Shown one piece after another: positions 1 to 6,807 of a stretch of 9,066 bases of DNA. The stretch's first letter is position 1. The number at the start of each line of letters is the position of its first letter. Location: NCBI GenBank assembly GCA_046297395.1, contig JBKCNM010000041.1:1-9066 (forward strand). The letters are read 5' to 3'. A program made the position numbers and the translations under genes. The notes below the pieces were generated by a model. It was given only the letters and a program-made list of their open reading frames with translations. It did not search any database and had not been told where the DNA came from. The stretch comes from JBEICQ01 sp046297395 (GTDB lineage: Bacteria; Bacteroidota; Bacteroidia; UBA4408).

Positions 1-1
1 G

Positions 2-127
2 CGCACCGGAGCAGCGGGCAATGGGTTCATGCGGGTAGAGCTAAAACACCAGGTAGGAACAAAAACAGGTGCATGCAGCCTCGGTGAAACAGACATACAA
101 GTGAACTTTCCGGTAAAAATTCAATAA
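2..127 (+). CDS. 3' end of an unidentified gene (partial)
   Basis: An open frame enters from the left edge and runs for 41 codons to a TAA at 125-127. The readable C-terminus includes GFMRVELKHQVGTKTGAC and ends in FPVKIQ. The alternating hydrophobic and polar residues suggest beta strands, and one cysteine is present. The stop lies 19 nt before the start of the next lipoprotein gene on the same strand, so the two are probably co-transcribed. I do not recognise the family. Because the next protein is exported, an extracytoplasmic role is possible, but that is only inference. The reading frame rests on the lack of stops over a short stretch and on sensible composition, so confidence is moderate. 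Confidence 0.55.
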   Translation, partial: RTGAAGNGFMRVELKHQVGTKTGACSLGETDIQVNFPVKIQ

Positions 128-146
128 CCATAAAAAGCAAAGAAAG

Positions 147-620
147 ATGAAAAAAATAATCATGAGCAGCCTTCTGCTCACCGCATGTTGCCTCGCCTTG
201 TTGTCGTGCAATAAAACCCGTTTCTATACCAACCGTTTGGATGGCGAAGACTGGTCGGCTACAGAACTCTCCGTAGATGGTGTATCCCAAAGCGAACTGC
301 CTTTTTGGAAACTTTCGGAATGCAATCCTTACAAGGAATTGTGCTCCGGCGATTGGAGCAATCACCATGGTGGCAAGAGCATTTTTTTCTGGCAACTGAG
401 AGAGTCTGCCAAGAAGTTTGAGATTTCCAATCAGTCGAGTACAACCGGAGATCATGCTACCGACGAGGCCGTGATGCAATGCCAGTTTTTTAGCGGGATT
501 TATGATGTGGTAAAACGCGACAAAAATGAGATGGAGTTTACCTCCACCAACACGGTGGGCTATCCCGGTAAAAAAGTAGTGCTCAAACTTGCCCGTGGCG
601 CACACGACCACACGCATTAA
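147..620 (+). CDS. Lipocalin-like exported lipoprotein (157 aa)
   Basis: The protein begins with a lysine-containing n-region, a hydrophobic stretch and a lipobox ending in LLSC (Cys21), a typical signal peptidase II site. After cleavage it would be anchored to a membrane, probably the outer membrane. The mature part opens with LDGEDWSATELSVDG, like the first strand of Bacteroidota lipocalin-like lipoproteins (G-x-W followed by a VDG turn). Several cysteines (in SECNPYKELC and MQCQF) could form disulfides. The C-terminus is histidine-rich (HDHTH), which might bind metal. The ATG at 147 follows an A-rich stretch with a weak AGAAAG site. The upstream partial gene ends 19 nt earlier and a terminator hairpin begins 12 nt after the stop, so this is the last gene of its transcript. 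Seen: signal peptide and lipobox. Inferred: lipocalin-like fold. The ligand is unknown. Confidence 0.85.
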   Translation: MKKIIMSSLLLTACCLALLSCNKTRFYTNRLDGEDWSATELSVDGVSQSELPFWKLSECNPYKELCSGDWSNHHGGKSIFFWQLRESAKKFEISNQSSTTGDHATDEAVMQCQFFSGIYDVVKRDKNEMEFTSTNTVGYPGKKVVLKLARGAHDHTH

Positions 621-632
621 TAAAAACTGATG

Positions 633-672
633 CAGGGGTGAAAGACCAACAAATCTTCACCCCTGTTTATTT
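633..672 (+). terminator. Rho-independent terminator after the lipoprotein gene
   Basis: A perfect 10-bp stem, CAGGGGTGAA at 633-642 paired with TTCACCCCTG at 656-665, encloses a 13-nt loop and is followed directly by TTTATTTT. It begins 12 nt after the TAA of the lipoprotein gene. The stem is GC-rich with a T-rich tail on the plus strand. On the minus strand the T-run (AGTTTTTATT) is a few bases away from the stem, so weak bidirectional activity is possible. Confidence 0.85.
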
Positions 673-729
673 TGAAAGGTTCTCCGTTATATCTTTTCAG
701 TAAATACCTTCTACATCCAAAACATTTTT

Positions 730-862
730 TTGGGCGTGCCCCTGCGGGTCAGGCTTTACGCTCAAACTTTTTTGCTGCGCAAAAAAGTAACCGCTCCAAT
801 CCTTCACGCAAACATGCGTATTCATCTATTGCTTATCCAGCCCTTCGGGTAAAATCTTTTTA
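730..862. repeat. Hairpin-rich intergenic repeat of the Bacteroidota type
   Basis: This non-coding block lies between two convergent genes. It contains four small inverted repeats: GGGC-GT-GCCC at 732-741; a perfect 10-bp stem ACTTTTTTGC / GCAAAAAAGT with loop TGC at 766-788; ACGCA-AACA-TGCGT at 806-819; and CCC-TTC-GGG at 841-849. From memory, the wording 'GGGCGTGCCCCTGCGGGTC, then GGCTTT/CCGCT, then a TTTTTTGC...GCAAAAAA hairpin, then TCC..TCACGC, then CTATTGCTTATCC' closely matches a family of repeats found many times in intergenic positions of Bacteroidota genomes and sometimes mis-annotated as small proteins. That recollection was not verified by search. The frame open across it (672-863) is probably a by-product. 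Function is unknown; a structured RNA or 3'-end element is possible. Confidence 0.6.
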
Positions 863-925
863 GCAAAGGCAGATGATGCTCATCCGGAATGCTCCTCCTG
901 CTTCAGTACCTGTAAAACTCATTGA

Positions 926-1477
926 CTATTTTTCAGGCAAATGCTCCCTGCTCAACCAATCTTTGCGTTCAAGCAAATAGATGCAGTTCATCCTTGATGC
1001 TTCGCCATGGTAGGCAATTTCCGTTTCAGTTGTTTTTGTTGCACCCAGGCGTTCAATGGCAATTCGTGAGCGCAGGTTGTTTGCACCCACATGAAAAAAC
1101 ACCTTGCTTACATGCCGGAAAGCATGGTTGAGCATAAGTCTTTTCACCTGTGGGTTGATGCCTTTTCCCCAACACGATCGTGCATAAAAAGTATACCCAA
1201 TCAATACACTGTTTTCTTCTTCCCTGTAATCGTAGAACCGCGTGCAGCCAATGATTTTTCCGGTATTTTTTTCGATTACTTTAAAGGCTCCTTTGCTTTG
1301 CATGGCACCTTCAAAAAAAGTGGTAAATACATCGCGTTTCCAACGCTCTTTGTTTGGATGCTGCTCCCAAATGCCCGGATCGGAAGCAACTGCATACAGG
1401 GCTTCAAAATCGTTTTCTTCAAGCGCTTGCAGCACCAGCTCTTCATTTTCCAGTTGGGGTTGTGTATCAAAAGCCAT
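926..1477 (-). CDS. GNAT-family N-acetyltransferase, RimJ/RimL-like
   Basis: A 183-residue protein of normal length for Acetyltransf_3-type GNAT enzymes, which transfer an acetyl group from acetyl-CoA to a protein N-terminus, a small molecule or an antibiotic. Motif A, the acetyl-CoA pyrophosphate-binding loop, is at residues 93-116: IGYTFYARSCWGKGIN, with the W-G-K-G-I turn and then a helix. Motif B, with the usual asparagine and 'E-x-L-G-A' ending, is at about 129-147 (GANNLRSRIAIERLGA). The N-terminus has the family's LVLQALEENDFEALYAV start and a W-x-x-D segment. It is cytoplasmic, with no signal peptide. It lies 53 nt downstream of the Asp-box gene on the same strand and could be read from the same transcript, although the functions look unrelated. 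The substrate cannot be predicted. The ATG at 1475-1477 has no clear Shine-Dalgarno, as is common in this phylum. Confidence 0.9.
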   Translation of the reverse strand: MAFDTQPQLENEELVLQALEENDFEALYAVASDPGIWEQHPNKERWKRDVFTTFFEGAMQSKGAFKVIEKNTGKIIGCTRFYDYREEENSVLIGYTFYARSCWGKGINPQVKRLMLNHAFRHVSKVFFHVGANNLRSRIAIERLGATKTTETEIAYHGEASRMNCIYLLERKDWLSREHLPEK

Positions 1478-1530
1478 TGCTATGCCATCAAGTGTATGCG
1501 TAAATATATTTTCTTCAGAGGAGAAAAAAA

Positions 1531-4044
1531 TTATTTCCTGATGATTTTCTGCTGCATCAGACCGCGGTCTGTTTGCGCTTTTAGCAGATAAGCCCCGGCA
1601 GGAAGAGCAGAGAGATTTATTTTTTTATCGCGGCTGCTCATCACCTGCTTGCCAAAGGCATCGTATATAAGGCATTCAATCAATGTTCCGCGATAGACAA
1701 TCTCTGCAAAATCACTTGTTGGATTGGGATAGATGTTCAGGAGATTTTCCTGCTGCATCTGCCCGGCAGAAGTACTTACCATCAAACTGCTTACATCAAT
1801 GGTTTGTAAACCCCTTGCATAAGTACCTGCAATCAGCTTTTGGGTGTTGGGATTGTACTCCAGGTCCCACACCACAAGCACAGGCAAGTTATTGCCCAGC
1901 CTCAGCCATGTGTTGCCTCCGTTGGTGGTATGATACACGCCAATGTCGGTGGCCACAAACAAAATGTTTTCATTGTCCGGTGCAACCACCACATCATTGA
2001 TGCCCGCCTGCGGAAGGTTGCCGCTGATGTCTTGCCAGGTACTGCCATTGTCGGTAGACTTGTGAATGTGTGGAATGTATTGGTTGTATCTGTATCCGCT
2101 ATGGGTCACATACACATTGTTTGGCACATTGGGTGAGGCATGAATGGAAGTAACATACCTGTTAGGCAAATTCATATGCAGGCTGTCCCAGCTCAGCCCT
2201 CCGTCGAGGCTGCGCCACACATTTCCGTCACTGGTTCCGGCATAGAGGTAATTGGTATTGAGAGAAGCGTGATCGATGCAACTGATGGTATGAAAACGCG
2301 GCGCATAGATGAGGCCATCGGTTAAGTCTCCACTAATGGGAAACCAGTTTTCATTTGGATTATCATCGTTTCTGTACACCCGGTAGGTGCCGGTAAACAT
2401 GGTGCTGTAGGAGTTGCCTCCAAACACATAAGGCATGTCCCAGTTTCGCCTGTCGCCGGCGTCGATGGTGCCCGAAAAAGGCCCATAACTTATTCCCTCA
2501 TCATTGCTCACCCACAGATCTCCGTTTTGTGTTTCGGCATAACGGATCTGGTTGTTTGTGGGATCGAGTCGGGGCTGAAATCCATCACCTCCAAACTCCC
2601 GGTTCCATTGTCCGGCTCCGGTTGTTATGCCTCCGTAGGTAGTTCCGTTGTCTTGTGCTCCGCCGCAGTACTCATCGTTGTTAAAGGGATTAAAATTCAC
2701 CCTGTAAAACTGTGTGTTCGGAATGTTGTCCAGCTTGTTCCAGGTAATTCCATCGTCGGCTGTTTCATACAAACCTCCATCGGTGGCAATAATGTAGTTT
2801 ACCGAAGATTTAAATACGATGTCATGCACATCTGCATGTGGGTTATATGTCCACCACTCCGGTTGGTTTCTAAAAAAAGTATTGCCTCCATCGGTGCTTC
2901 TGTAGTGCTCCACGCCACTCAGCAGCAAGTCATTGTCGTTGTCGGGTTTTACATGAATTTTGCCAAAGTACCAGCCAAAGCCTCCATACAATCCGCTGCT
3001 TATGGGACTGCCGGGCAAGGCAGAGAAGGAGTTGCCGGCGTTGTTGCTCACATATACATTTTCCAGTCCGTAGGTGCTGTCGCAAACGGCCACATACAGT
3101 TTGTTGTGGTCTTGTCTGCTCATACAAATAGCGAATCGCGACAGTTTTACATTGGGCAGACCATTGTTGATGATTGTCCAGTTGCTGCCGGCATCGGTGG
3201 TTTTGTAGAGCCTGGTGGTGTTGCTGAATCCGAGAGATTCGGTATTGGTTCTGATACGGCTCCAGGCAGCGGCATAGATAACATTGGGATTGGTAAAATC
3301 CATCACCAAGTCGCTCACCCCGGTTTGGTTGTCAATGCTCAGGATTTGTGTCCATGTGAGGCCACCGTTCAGGGTTTTGTAAACGCCCCTGTTCAGGTTT
3401 CTTGCCATGGGCACACCCATAGAAGAAACATACATGATTTGGGAGTTGTTGGGATGCACCAAAATCTGGGTGATGATACCCATTTGGGAGAGACCGATGT
3501 TGGACCAAGTATTGCCTCCATCCGTGCTTTTATAAACCCCGTCGCCTATGAAGCAGGTAAAAGGTGTATCCGGGTCGCCTGTGCCTGCGTAGATGACATT
3601 GGCATTGTTGGGATCAAACACGATGCAGGAAACGGCCAGAGAAGATTGGTTATCAAAAACGGGTAACCAGCTGGCTCCGGCATCTGTGGATTTAAACAAG
3701 CCTCCGCCCGGGCAACCGGCAAACAGGATGTTTGGGTTGTTGGGATGAATGGCCAGTGCAGTAATTCGTCCGCCAATATTATTTGGTCCTTCTTGTTGCC
3801 ATGAGAGGGAAGAAGACATGCGTGCCAGGCTTGCATCGATGCGGGCTTCCTGCAACACCTTTTGAAAAGCGAGGTAATCGAAAGAGGCATCCGGAAAGGA
3901 GCGCATAAAAGCAAAATGCTCTGCAGGTCTTTCCTTGTTTTCTTCTTTTTCATTCTCGGGCTTATGTCGGAGAAACAAAAACAAGAGGGGAGCACTCGCC
4001 AGAAGGACGAGCAGAGAGAGCCGGGCAAAAAGTGATTTTATCAT
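1531..4044 (-). CDS. Secreted Asp-box (sortilin/BNR-like) beta-propeller protein with T9SS sorting domain
   Basis: The N-terminus (MIKSLFARLSLLVLLASAPLL) is a strong export signal or anchor. From about residue 118 onward there are at least eleven Asp-box-like motifs of the form S/T-x-D/N-x-G-x-T/S-W/F/Y, such as KSTDAGASW, KSTDGGNTW, KTTDAGSNW, RSLDGGLSW, KSTDNGSTW and HTTNGGNTW. Each sits on a propeller blade, with intervening strands such as NPNVIYAA or NTNYLYAGT. This pattern is known from sialidase-, sortilin/VPS10- and xyloglucanase-like propellers. No catalytic residues can be assigned, so an enzyme is not claimed. The last 71 residues (about 767-837) form a type A T9SS sorting domain: IYPNPTSD, then IYDAFGKQV, then LPAGAYLLK and a basic RK end. 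This targets the protein across the outer membrane, with surface attachment or release. I use the ATG at 4042-4044; an in-frame TTG at 4084-4086 would add 14 residues with no signal character. No promoter is recognisable upstream. Confidence 0.9.
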   Translation of the reverse strand: MIKSLFARLSLLVLLASAPLLFLFLRHKPENEKEENKERPAEHFAFMRSFPDASFDYLAFQKVLQEARIDASLARMSSSLSWQQEGPNNIGGRITALAIHPNNPNILFAGCPGGGLFKSTDAGASWLPVFDNQSSLAVSCIVFDPNNANVIYAGTGDPDTPFTCFIGDGVYKSTDGGNTWSNIGLSQMGIITQILVHPNNSQIMYVSSMGVPMARNLNRGVYKTLNGGLTWTQILSIDNQTGVSDLVMDFTNPNVIYAAAWSRIRTNTESLGFSNTTRLYKTTDAGSNWTIINNGLPNVKLSRFAICMSRQDHNKLYVAVCDSTYGLENVYVSNNAGNSFSALPGSPISSGLYGGFGWYFGKIHVKPDNDNDLLLSGVEHYRSTDGGNTFFRNQPEWWTYNPHADVHDIVFKSSVNYIIATDGGLYETADDGITWNKLDNIPNTQFYRVNFNPFNNDEYCGGAQDNGTTYGGITTGAGQWNREFGGDGFQPRLDPTNNQIRYAETQNGDLWVSNDEGISYGPFSGTIDAGDRRNWDMPYVFGGNSYSTMFTGTYRVYRNDDNPNENWFPISGDLTDGLIYAPRFHTISCIDHASLNTNYLYAGTSDGNVWRSLDGGLSWDSLHMNLPNRYVTSIHASPNVPNNVYVTHSGYRYNQYIPHIHKSTDNGSTWQDISGNLPQAGINDVVVAPDNENILFVATDIGVYHTTNGGNTWLRLGNNLPVLVVWDLEYNPNTQKLIAGTYARGLQTIDVSSLMVSTSAGQMQQENLLNIYPNPTSDFAEIVYRGTLIECLIYDAFGKQVMSSRDKKINLSALPAGAYLLKAQTDRGLMQQKIIRK

Positions 4045-4431
4045 CAGGATTATAGCAGAAGTGGATAAAGATACAACCTCCGGCAATGGGGAATGTTCAG
4101 GGAGAAAAAATTAGGGCTGATGGTGCTGTTTGCGAAGACAGCAACGAGGCAAGTAAAAGTAAAGTTTTAGCGGGGACGGATTTTGGAGAGGGTTACCCCT
4201 TGCAATGTATTTTCTGTTGGGGAAAAGTGAATGTAGGATTTGAATAAAATGGTAGGTTGCGGCCAGGTAAATTGGTGGCTCTCGGAATTTGGCAAAGCTA
4301 AACTTTCATTACTTTTTTAATGAGATTTGGTCTTGCAGGTATGCCGAGAACCAACCATTTTACTGAGGAGAAATTTTTTTTGGTTTCAGTTCGACGGTCT
4401 TGTAAAGCCTGGCGAACCCTCATAAAATTAA
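4045..4431. other. Gene-free stretch and composition boundary
   Basis: No convincing gene lies between the Asp-box protein start and the stop of the next minus-strand lipoprotein. The left part, to about 4295, resembles the higher-GC flank. The right part is AT-rich like the remaining window. A minus-strand frame running out to 4298 overlaps the lipoprotein gene in another frame and continues beyond it for about 40 codons, but it has no ribosome site or recognised domain. A weak 6-bp AT hairpin (TCATTA / TAATGA, 4306-4323) and the structured element at 4389-4417 are the only local features. No good Bacteroidota promoter pair (TTTG and TAnnTTTG) was found. Confidence 0.4.
4389..4417 (-). other. 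Two-tier stem-loop after the 106-aa lipoprotein gene
   Basis: On the minus strand, GTTCG and CGAAC (outer 5 bp) enclose GGCTT-TAC-AAG(A)CC (inner 5 bp with one bulged A). The structure starts 14 nt after the TAA of the gene ending at 4432. It is followed by an A-rich rather than a T-rich tail, so it is not a standard terminator. It could protect or process the 3' end, or be chance. Confidence 0.3.
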
Positions 4432-4752
4432 TTAGTGTTTTCTCTTTGCTTTTACTTTTATCGTCTGAGTAGTTATTAAACCTCCCGTTAAACCAGAAAT
4501 AAGAAAGTCTCCCAGATTGAATTTCGTAATAACTTGACAATTGCCATCTCCCGGCGTACTCACGCTTGTACGGCCAATGGGTATAAGTCCGCCGAATAAC
4601 CAAATTTGTTTCCCTTTTGCAAAAGTGTATTCAGAACCTTGTGTTTCTCTGTAAGCACCTACATTCGTCTTTGTAGTCATGCAGGATGTAAATGTTGCTG
4701 CAATTGCAAACGACAATAGTGCAACACGAACTGATGTGATTGTTTTTTTCAT
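4432..4752 (-). CDS. Small lipoprotein, possibly Bor-like (106 aa)
   Basis: The protein starts with a lysine-rich n-region, a hydrophobic core and a lipobox ending in TFTSC (Cys24), so it should be exported and lipidated. The mature part is about 80 residues. It contains an aromatic-glycine strand (KQIWLFGGLIPIG), a lone cysteine in DGNCQVI, and a hydrophobic C-terminal hairpin (DFLISGLTGGLITTQTIKVK). The layout 'W-GL, then a cysteine, then V, then FL-GL-GG-ITT-VKV' recalls phage lambda Bor / YjfA-like small lipoproteins, but the similarity is weak and may only reflect a common small-lipoprotein shape. I use the ATG at 4750-4752. An upstream GTG at 4773 would place its first codons inside the conserved leader. 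The gene stands alone with its own leader (4753-4820). Function is unknown. Confidence 0.8.
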   Translation of the reverse strand: MKKTITSVRVALLSFAIAATFTSCMTTKTNVGAYRETQGSEYTFAKGKQIWLFGGLIPIGRTSVSTPGDGNCQVITKFNLGDFLISGLTGGLITTQTIKVKAKRKH

Positions 4753-4820
4753 TTTTTTTTGCGTAGTCGCCACTTTAGTTTGATTTGTTTCCGTTTTTTT
4801 ATGTGGGTTCTGGTCTCCAC
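4753..4820 (-). promoter_or_regulatory. Conserved 5' leader, copy L1
   Basis: This is the 5' region of the 106-aa lipoprotein gene. The core at 4791-4820 reads in the transcribed sense GTGGAGACCAGAACCCAC, then AT, then seven A and CGG. The arms GTGG and CCAC can pair around a 10-nt loop. Positions 4761-4820 match 8406-8465 at 56 of 60 bases, although the genes behind them are unrelated. The rest of the leader ends in GGCGACTACGC and an A-run up to the ATG. The similarity stops sharply at GTGG on the 5' side, as expected for a transcript start or an RNA-element edge. Confidence 0.7.
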
Positions 4821-5192
4821 TTATGTATTGGTTTTTAATTGACTTGAACCTTTTGTTGTGCTAGAAGTTTCAAGTTAGTACGCCCCGCAAAAAAAATTAA
4901 TCTAATGATTATTATATGTGATTTATCGGGCTATTATTATATTATAAGAGCCAATATGCAACACATGAGGATTTATTGCTACAGAAGGCATGTATTCCTT
5001 TAAAAACTAGCATTTCTAAAACAATGTACTTTCAAACTCAGTCGGGTGAGGTTGCGTGATAAAGTCATCCTTTGACACAAAAGGCAAGCGCTTTGATCCG
5101 ATTTACAGGACAGGGTGAAGGCTTTCTGTTTTTTCTAAAATCAGGAAAAGTGTTGATAATTACTTTCTGTAATATTTAAAATGCTAGTATTT
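4821..5192. other. Gene-free AT-rich stretch
   Basis: No coding frame of plausible composition is visible on either strand between the MORN/TPR gene stop and leader L1. It contains the long inverted repeat at 4842-4875 and a short hairpin CCTTT-GACACA-AAAGG at 5069-5084. The part after the MORN/TPR stop (CTTTCTG against CAGGAAAAG, about 5122-5150) can fold with bulges but lacks a clean T-run on the transcribed strand. I see no clear terminator. Confidence 0.4.
4842..4875. repeat. Imperfect inverted repeat, 11-bp arms
   Basis: Arms at 4842-4852 (ACTTGAACCTT) and 4865-4875 (AAGTTTCAAGT) pair at 10 of 11 positions around a 12-nt loop. It lies 21 nt upstream of leader core L1. It has no T-run tail, so an operator-like site or an RNA hairpin are both possible. 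Confidence 0.55.
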
Positions 5193-6602
5193 TTATTGTG
5201 GATTAATAACATCGAGTATTTGTTCTGATGTTTTTACTTCTTTTAATTTGCTTTCCATTTCCTTTGTGTCTTGTTCATAGAGAGCAATAACTTTGTTAGA
5301 TAAATTTATAAGTGTATTCAGAACTTTTATTGTTTCTGTTAGAGTTGTGTAAGCGTTATATTTTGTAATTAAGTCTTCATATACCATTAAGTATTTTTTC
5401 AGCAAGGTTTTTTTCTTGTTTTGGTCATTAAGCGTGGTAATTTGATTTTTCTTATCTATTGCAGTGCTGTAAAGTACTTTAACTGATTTAGCTGTTTCAT
5501 AATTTGTTTTACATTCTTTAAGATTGGCAAGGAAAGCGTATTTATCATATGTGTAAAACTGATGATTTGTATTTTCAAAGTAAAAGCTTCCACCTGAATT
5601 TTTTACATTCTTTTCTTCCTTTGTCAAAGCTTCATCGTAGTTAAAAAACGACTCGGTTATAGCTCTTTGATAAGACTCGTAAAATTCTTTATTTATTTCA
5701 AAACATTTCAATGCCTTATCAGCATATTTCTGATTCCAAGGTTCAAAGCAATCACATCCATAACATTCTTCTGTTGGTCTTTTGTCTTCATAGGAATACG
5801 TGTATTTGTTGTATTCTTTAATACTTTTTATTTTGAAGTCTATTTTTTGTGCGTTAAAGTCTGTGATCAATGTATCATATTGGCCTTTAATATATTCACT
5901 GAAAAATTTACTGTTTGTGTGATACATTTCTAATATTTCAGCTATTTTTTCTTTTGGATATTTTTCGTTTTTCATCAGTTCAGATGCGGATTTGTAAAAT
6001 TCTAACGCTTTTTTAAGATCTTTTGCAGCGTAAGCATTATCTGCATCCGGTATAATTTTTTTGTAATCTTCAGCGTTTTTTACTGCAATTAATGCTTGGC
6101 GTTGTTTTTCTTTCTCTTGTTCCTCTTCATCTTTAATTTTAGTTATTCCGGTTGGTTCAAACCTACCTTCAACATATTTCCCTTCATTCATTATCATACC
6201 ATTTTCATTGTATTCTTTCCAAATACCATCCAACTCAAAGTTTTTAAAGTTCCTTTCATATTTTAATGTTTTACCGTCTTCATAGTAGGAAATGATTTTT
6301 CCGTTCTTAACCTTAAAGTCGTAAGTTCCTGGTGTATCATAGAATTTAACATAGTGTAGTTTACCATCGTCGTAATTTTCTATCCATTTTCCTATGGGTC
6401 CATCGTCTTTACACTGCCCTTGTTTCATAATCCCGCCATATTCAGAGAAGGCCTTATAGGGACCGTTTAATCTTCCATACGCGTCGGCATAGTATTCTCT
6501 CTTAATTTTTGTTCTTGCCCAGTCATAATACTCCCTTACTGGTTTTTGTGAATATGCATTAATGGTTAATGCAATCATTGTAATTGTAGTATTCATTTTC
6601 AT
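5193..6602 (-). CDS. Exported MORN-repeat and TPR-like protein (469 aa)
   Basis: A short N-terminal hydrophobic stretch ending in NAYSQ looks like a Sec signal peptide cleaved near residue 19. Residues 44-146 carry MORN_2 (YwqK-type) repeats: RLNGPYKAFSEYGG, GPIGKWIENYDDGKLHYVKF, GKIISYYEDGKTLKYE and LDGIWKEYNENGMIMNEGKY. After a charged coiled segment (about 157-170), residues 176-224 match a TPR-like unit common in Bacteroidota envelope proteins, with 'DADNAYAAKDLKKALEFYKSA' spacing and the tail YPKEKIAEI. The rest is helical with a cysteine cluster CYGCDC at 280-285 and further cysteines at 300 and 364. The likely location is the periplasm or outer membrane, and a scaffold or interaction role is inferred. 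ATG at 6600-6602 is used. The ATG two codons later has the better-spaced AGGA site, so the true start may be 6596. Its upstream region has only a weak trace of the shared leader. Confidence 0.85.
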   Translation of the reverse strand: MKMNTTITMIALTINAYSQKPVREYYDWARTKIKREYYADAYGRLNGPYKAFSEYGGIMKQGQCKDDGPIGKWIENYDDGKLHYVKFYDTPGTYDFKVKNGKIISYYEDGKTLKYERNFKNFELDGIWKEYNENGMIMNEGKYVEGRFEPTGITKIKDEEEQEKEKQRQALIAVKNAEDYKKIIPDADNAYAAKDLKKALEFYKSASELMKNEKYPKEKIAEILEMYHTNSKFFSEYIKGQYDTLITDFNAQKIDFKIKSIKEYNKYTYSYEDKRPTEECYGCDCFEPWNQKYADKALKCFEINKEFYESYQRAITESFFNYDEALTKEEKNVKNSGGSFYFENTNHQFYTYDKYAFLANLKECKTNYETAKSVKVLYSTAIDKKNQITTLNDQNKKKTLLKKYLMVYEDLITKYNAYTTLTETIKVLNTLINLSNKVIALYEQDTKEMESKLKEVKTSEQILDVINPQ

Positions 6603-6659
6603 TCCTGTTTTCTTTTTAATTTTGTTCGAGTAATGATTGCTGTTATCGCCCAGTTTTGG

Positions 6660-6679
6660 ACGTTTTTTAAAGGCTCCAT
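6660..6679 (-). promoter_or_regulatory. Possible degenerate copy of the 5' leader core
   Basis: In the transcribed sense this reads ATGGAGCC, TTT, then an A-run and CGT, 57 nt before the start codon of the MORN/TPR gene. It keeps the TGGAG and A-run-CG ends of the leader core but lacks about ten central bases, including CCAGAACCC. It may be a decayed copy or chance similarity in AT-rich DNA. Confidence 0.2.
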
Positions 6680-6807
6680 TACCTGTTTTATGGTATTTTT
6701 TTCAGTTGATATGATGGCATCTAGATTCATTGGTCTTTAAATTGCCTTAAATAACATTCTCATATGGGTAATTTAGTTCTTTAAATTATTTCAATTGTGC
6801 AATTTCG

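Noticed and set aside
672..863. Small plus-strand frame encoding 63 residues
   Set aside because: It overlaps the multi-hairpin intergenic repeat and starts right after a terminator. Its composition follows the repeat rather than a protein family.
926..1591. Plus-strand frames overlapping the GNAT gene (922-1131, 1091-1591, 1242-1541)
   Set aside because: They are antisense to a gene with clear acetyl-CoA motifs and show no protein features of their own.
2527..3666. Long plus-strand open frame (379 codons) antisense to the Asp-box gene
   Set aside because: It lies entirely inside a well-supported coding gene. Its translation has no recognisable domain or signal, and long antisense frames arise easily opposite Gly/Asn/Thr-rich repeats.
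4084..4086. TTG start for the Asp-box protein
   Set aside because: It would add 14 residues (MPEVVSLSTSAIIL) before a complete signal sequence that begins at the ATG at 4042-4044.
4298..4603. 101-codon minus-strand frame overlapping the 106-aa lipoprotein gene
   Set aside because: The lipoprotein frame has a signal peptide and lipobox and explains the overlap. The extension beyond it has no domain or ribosome site.
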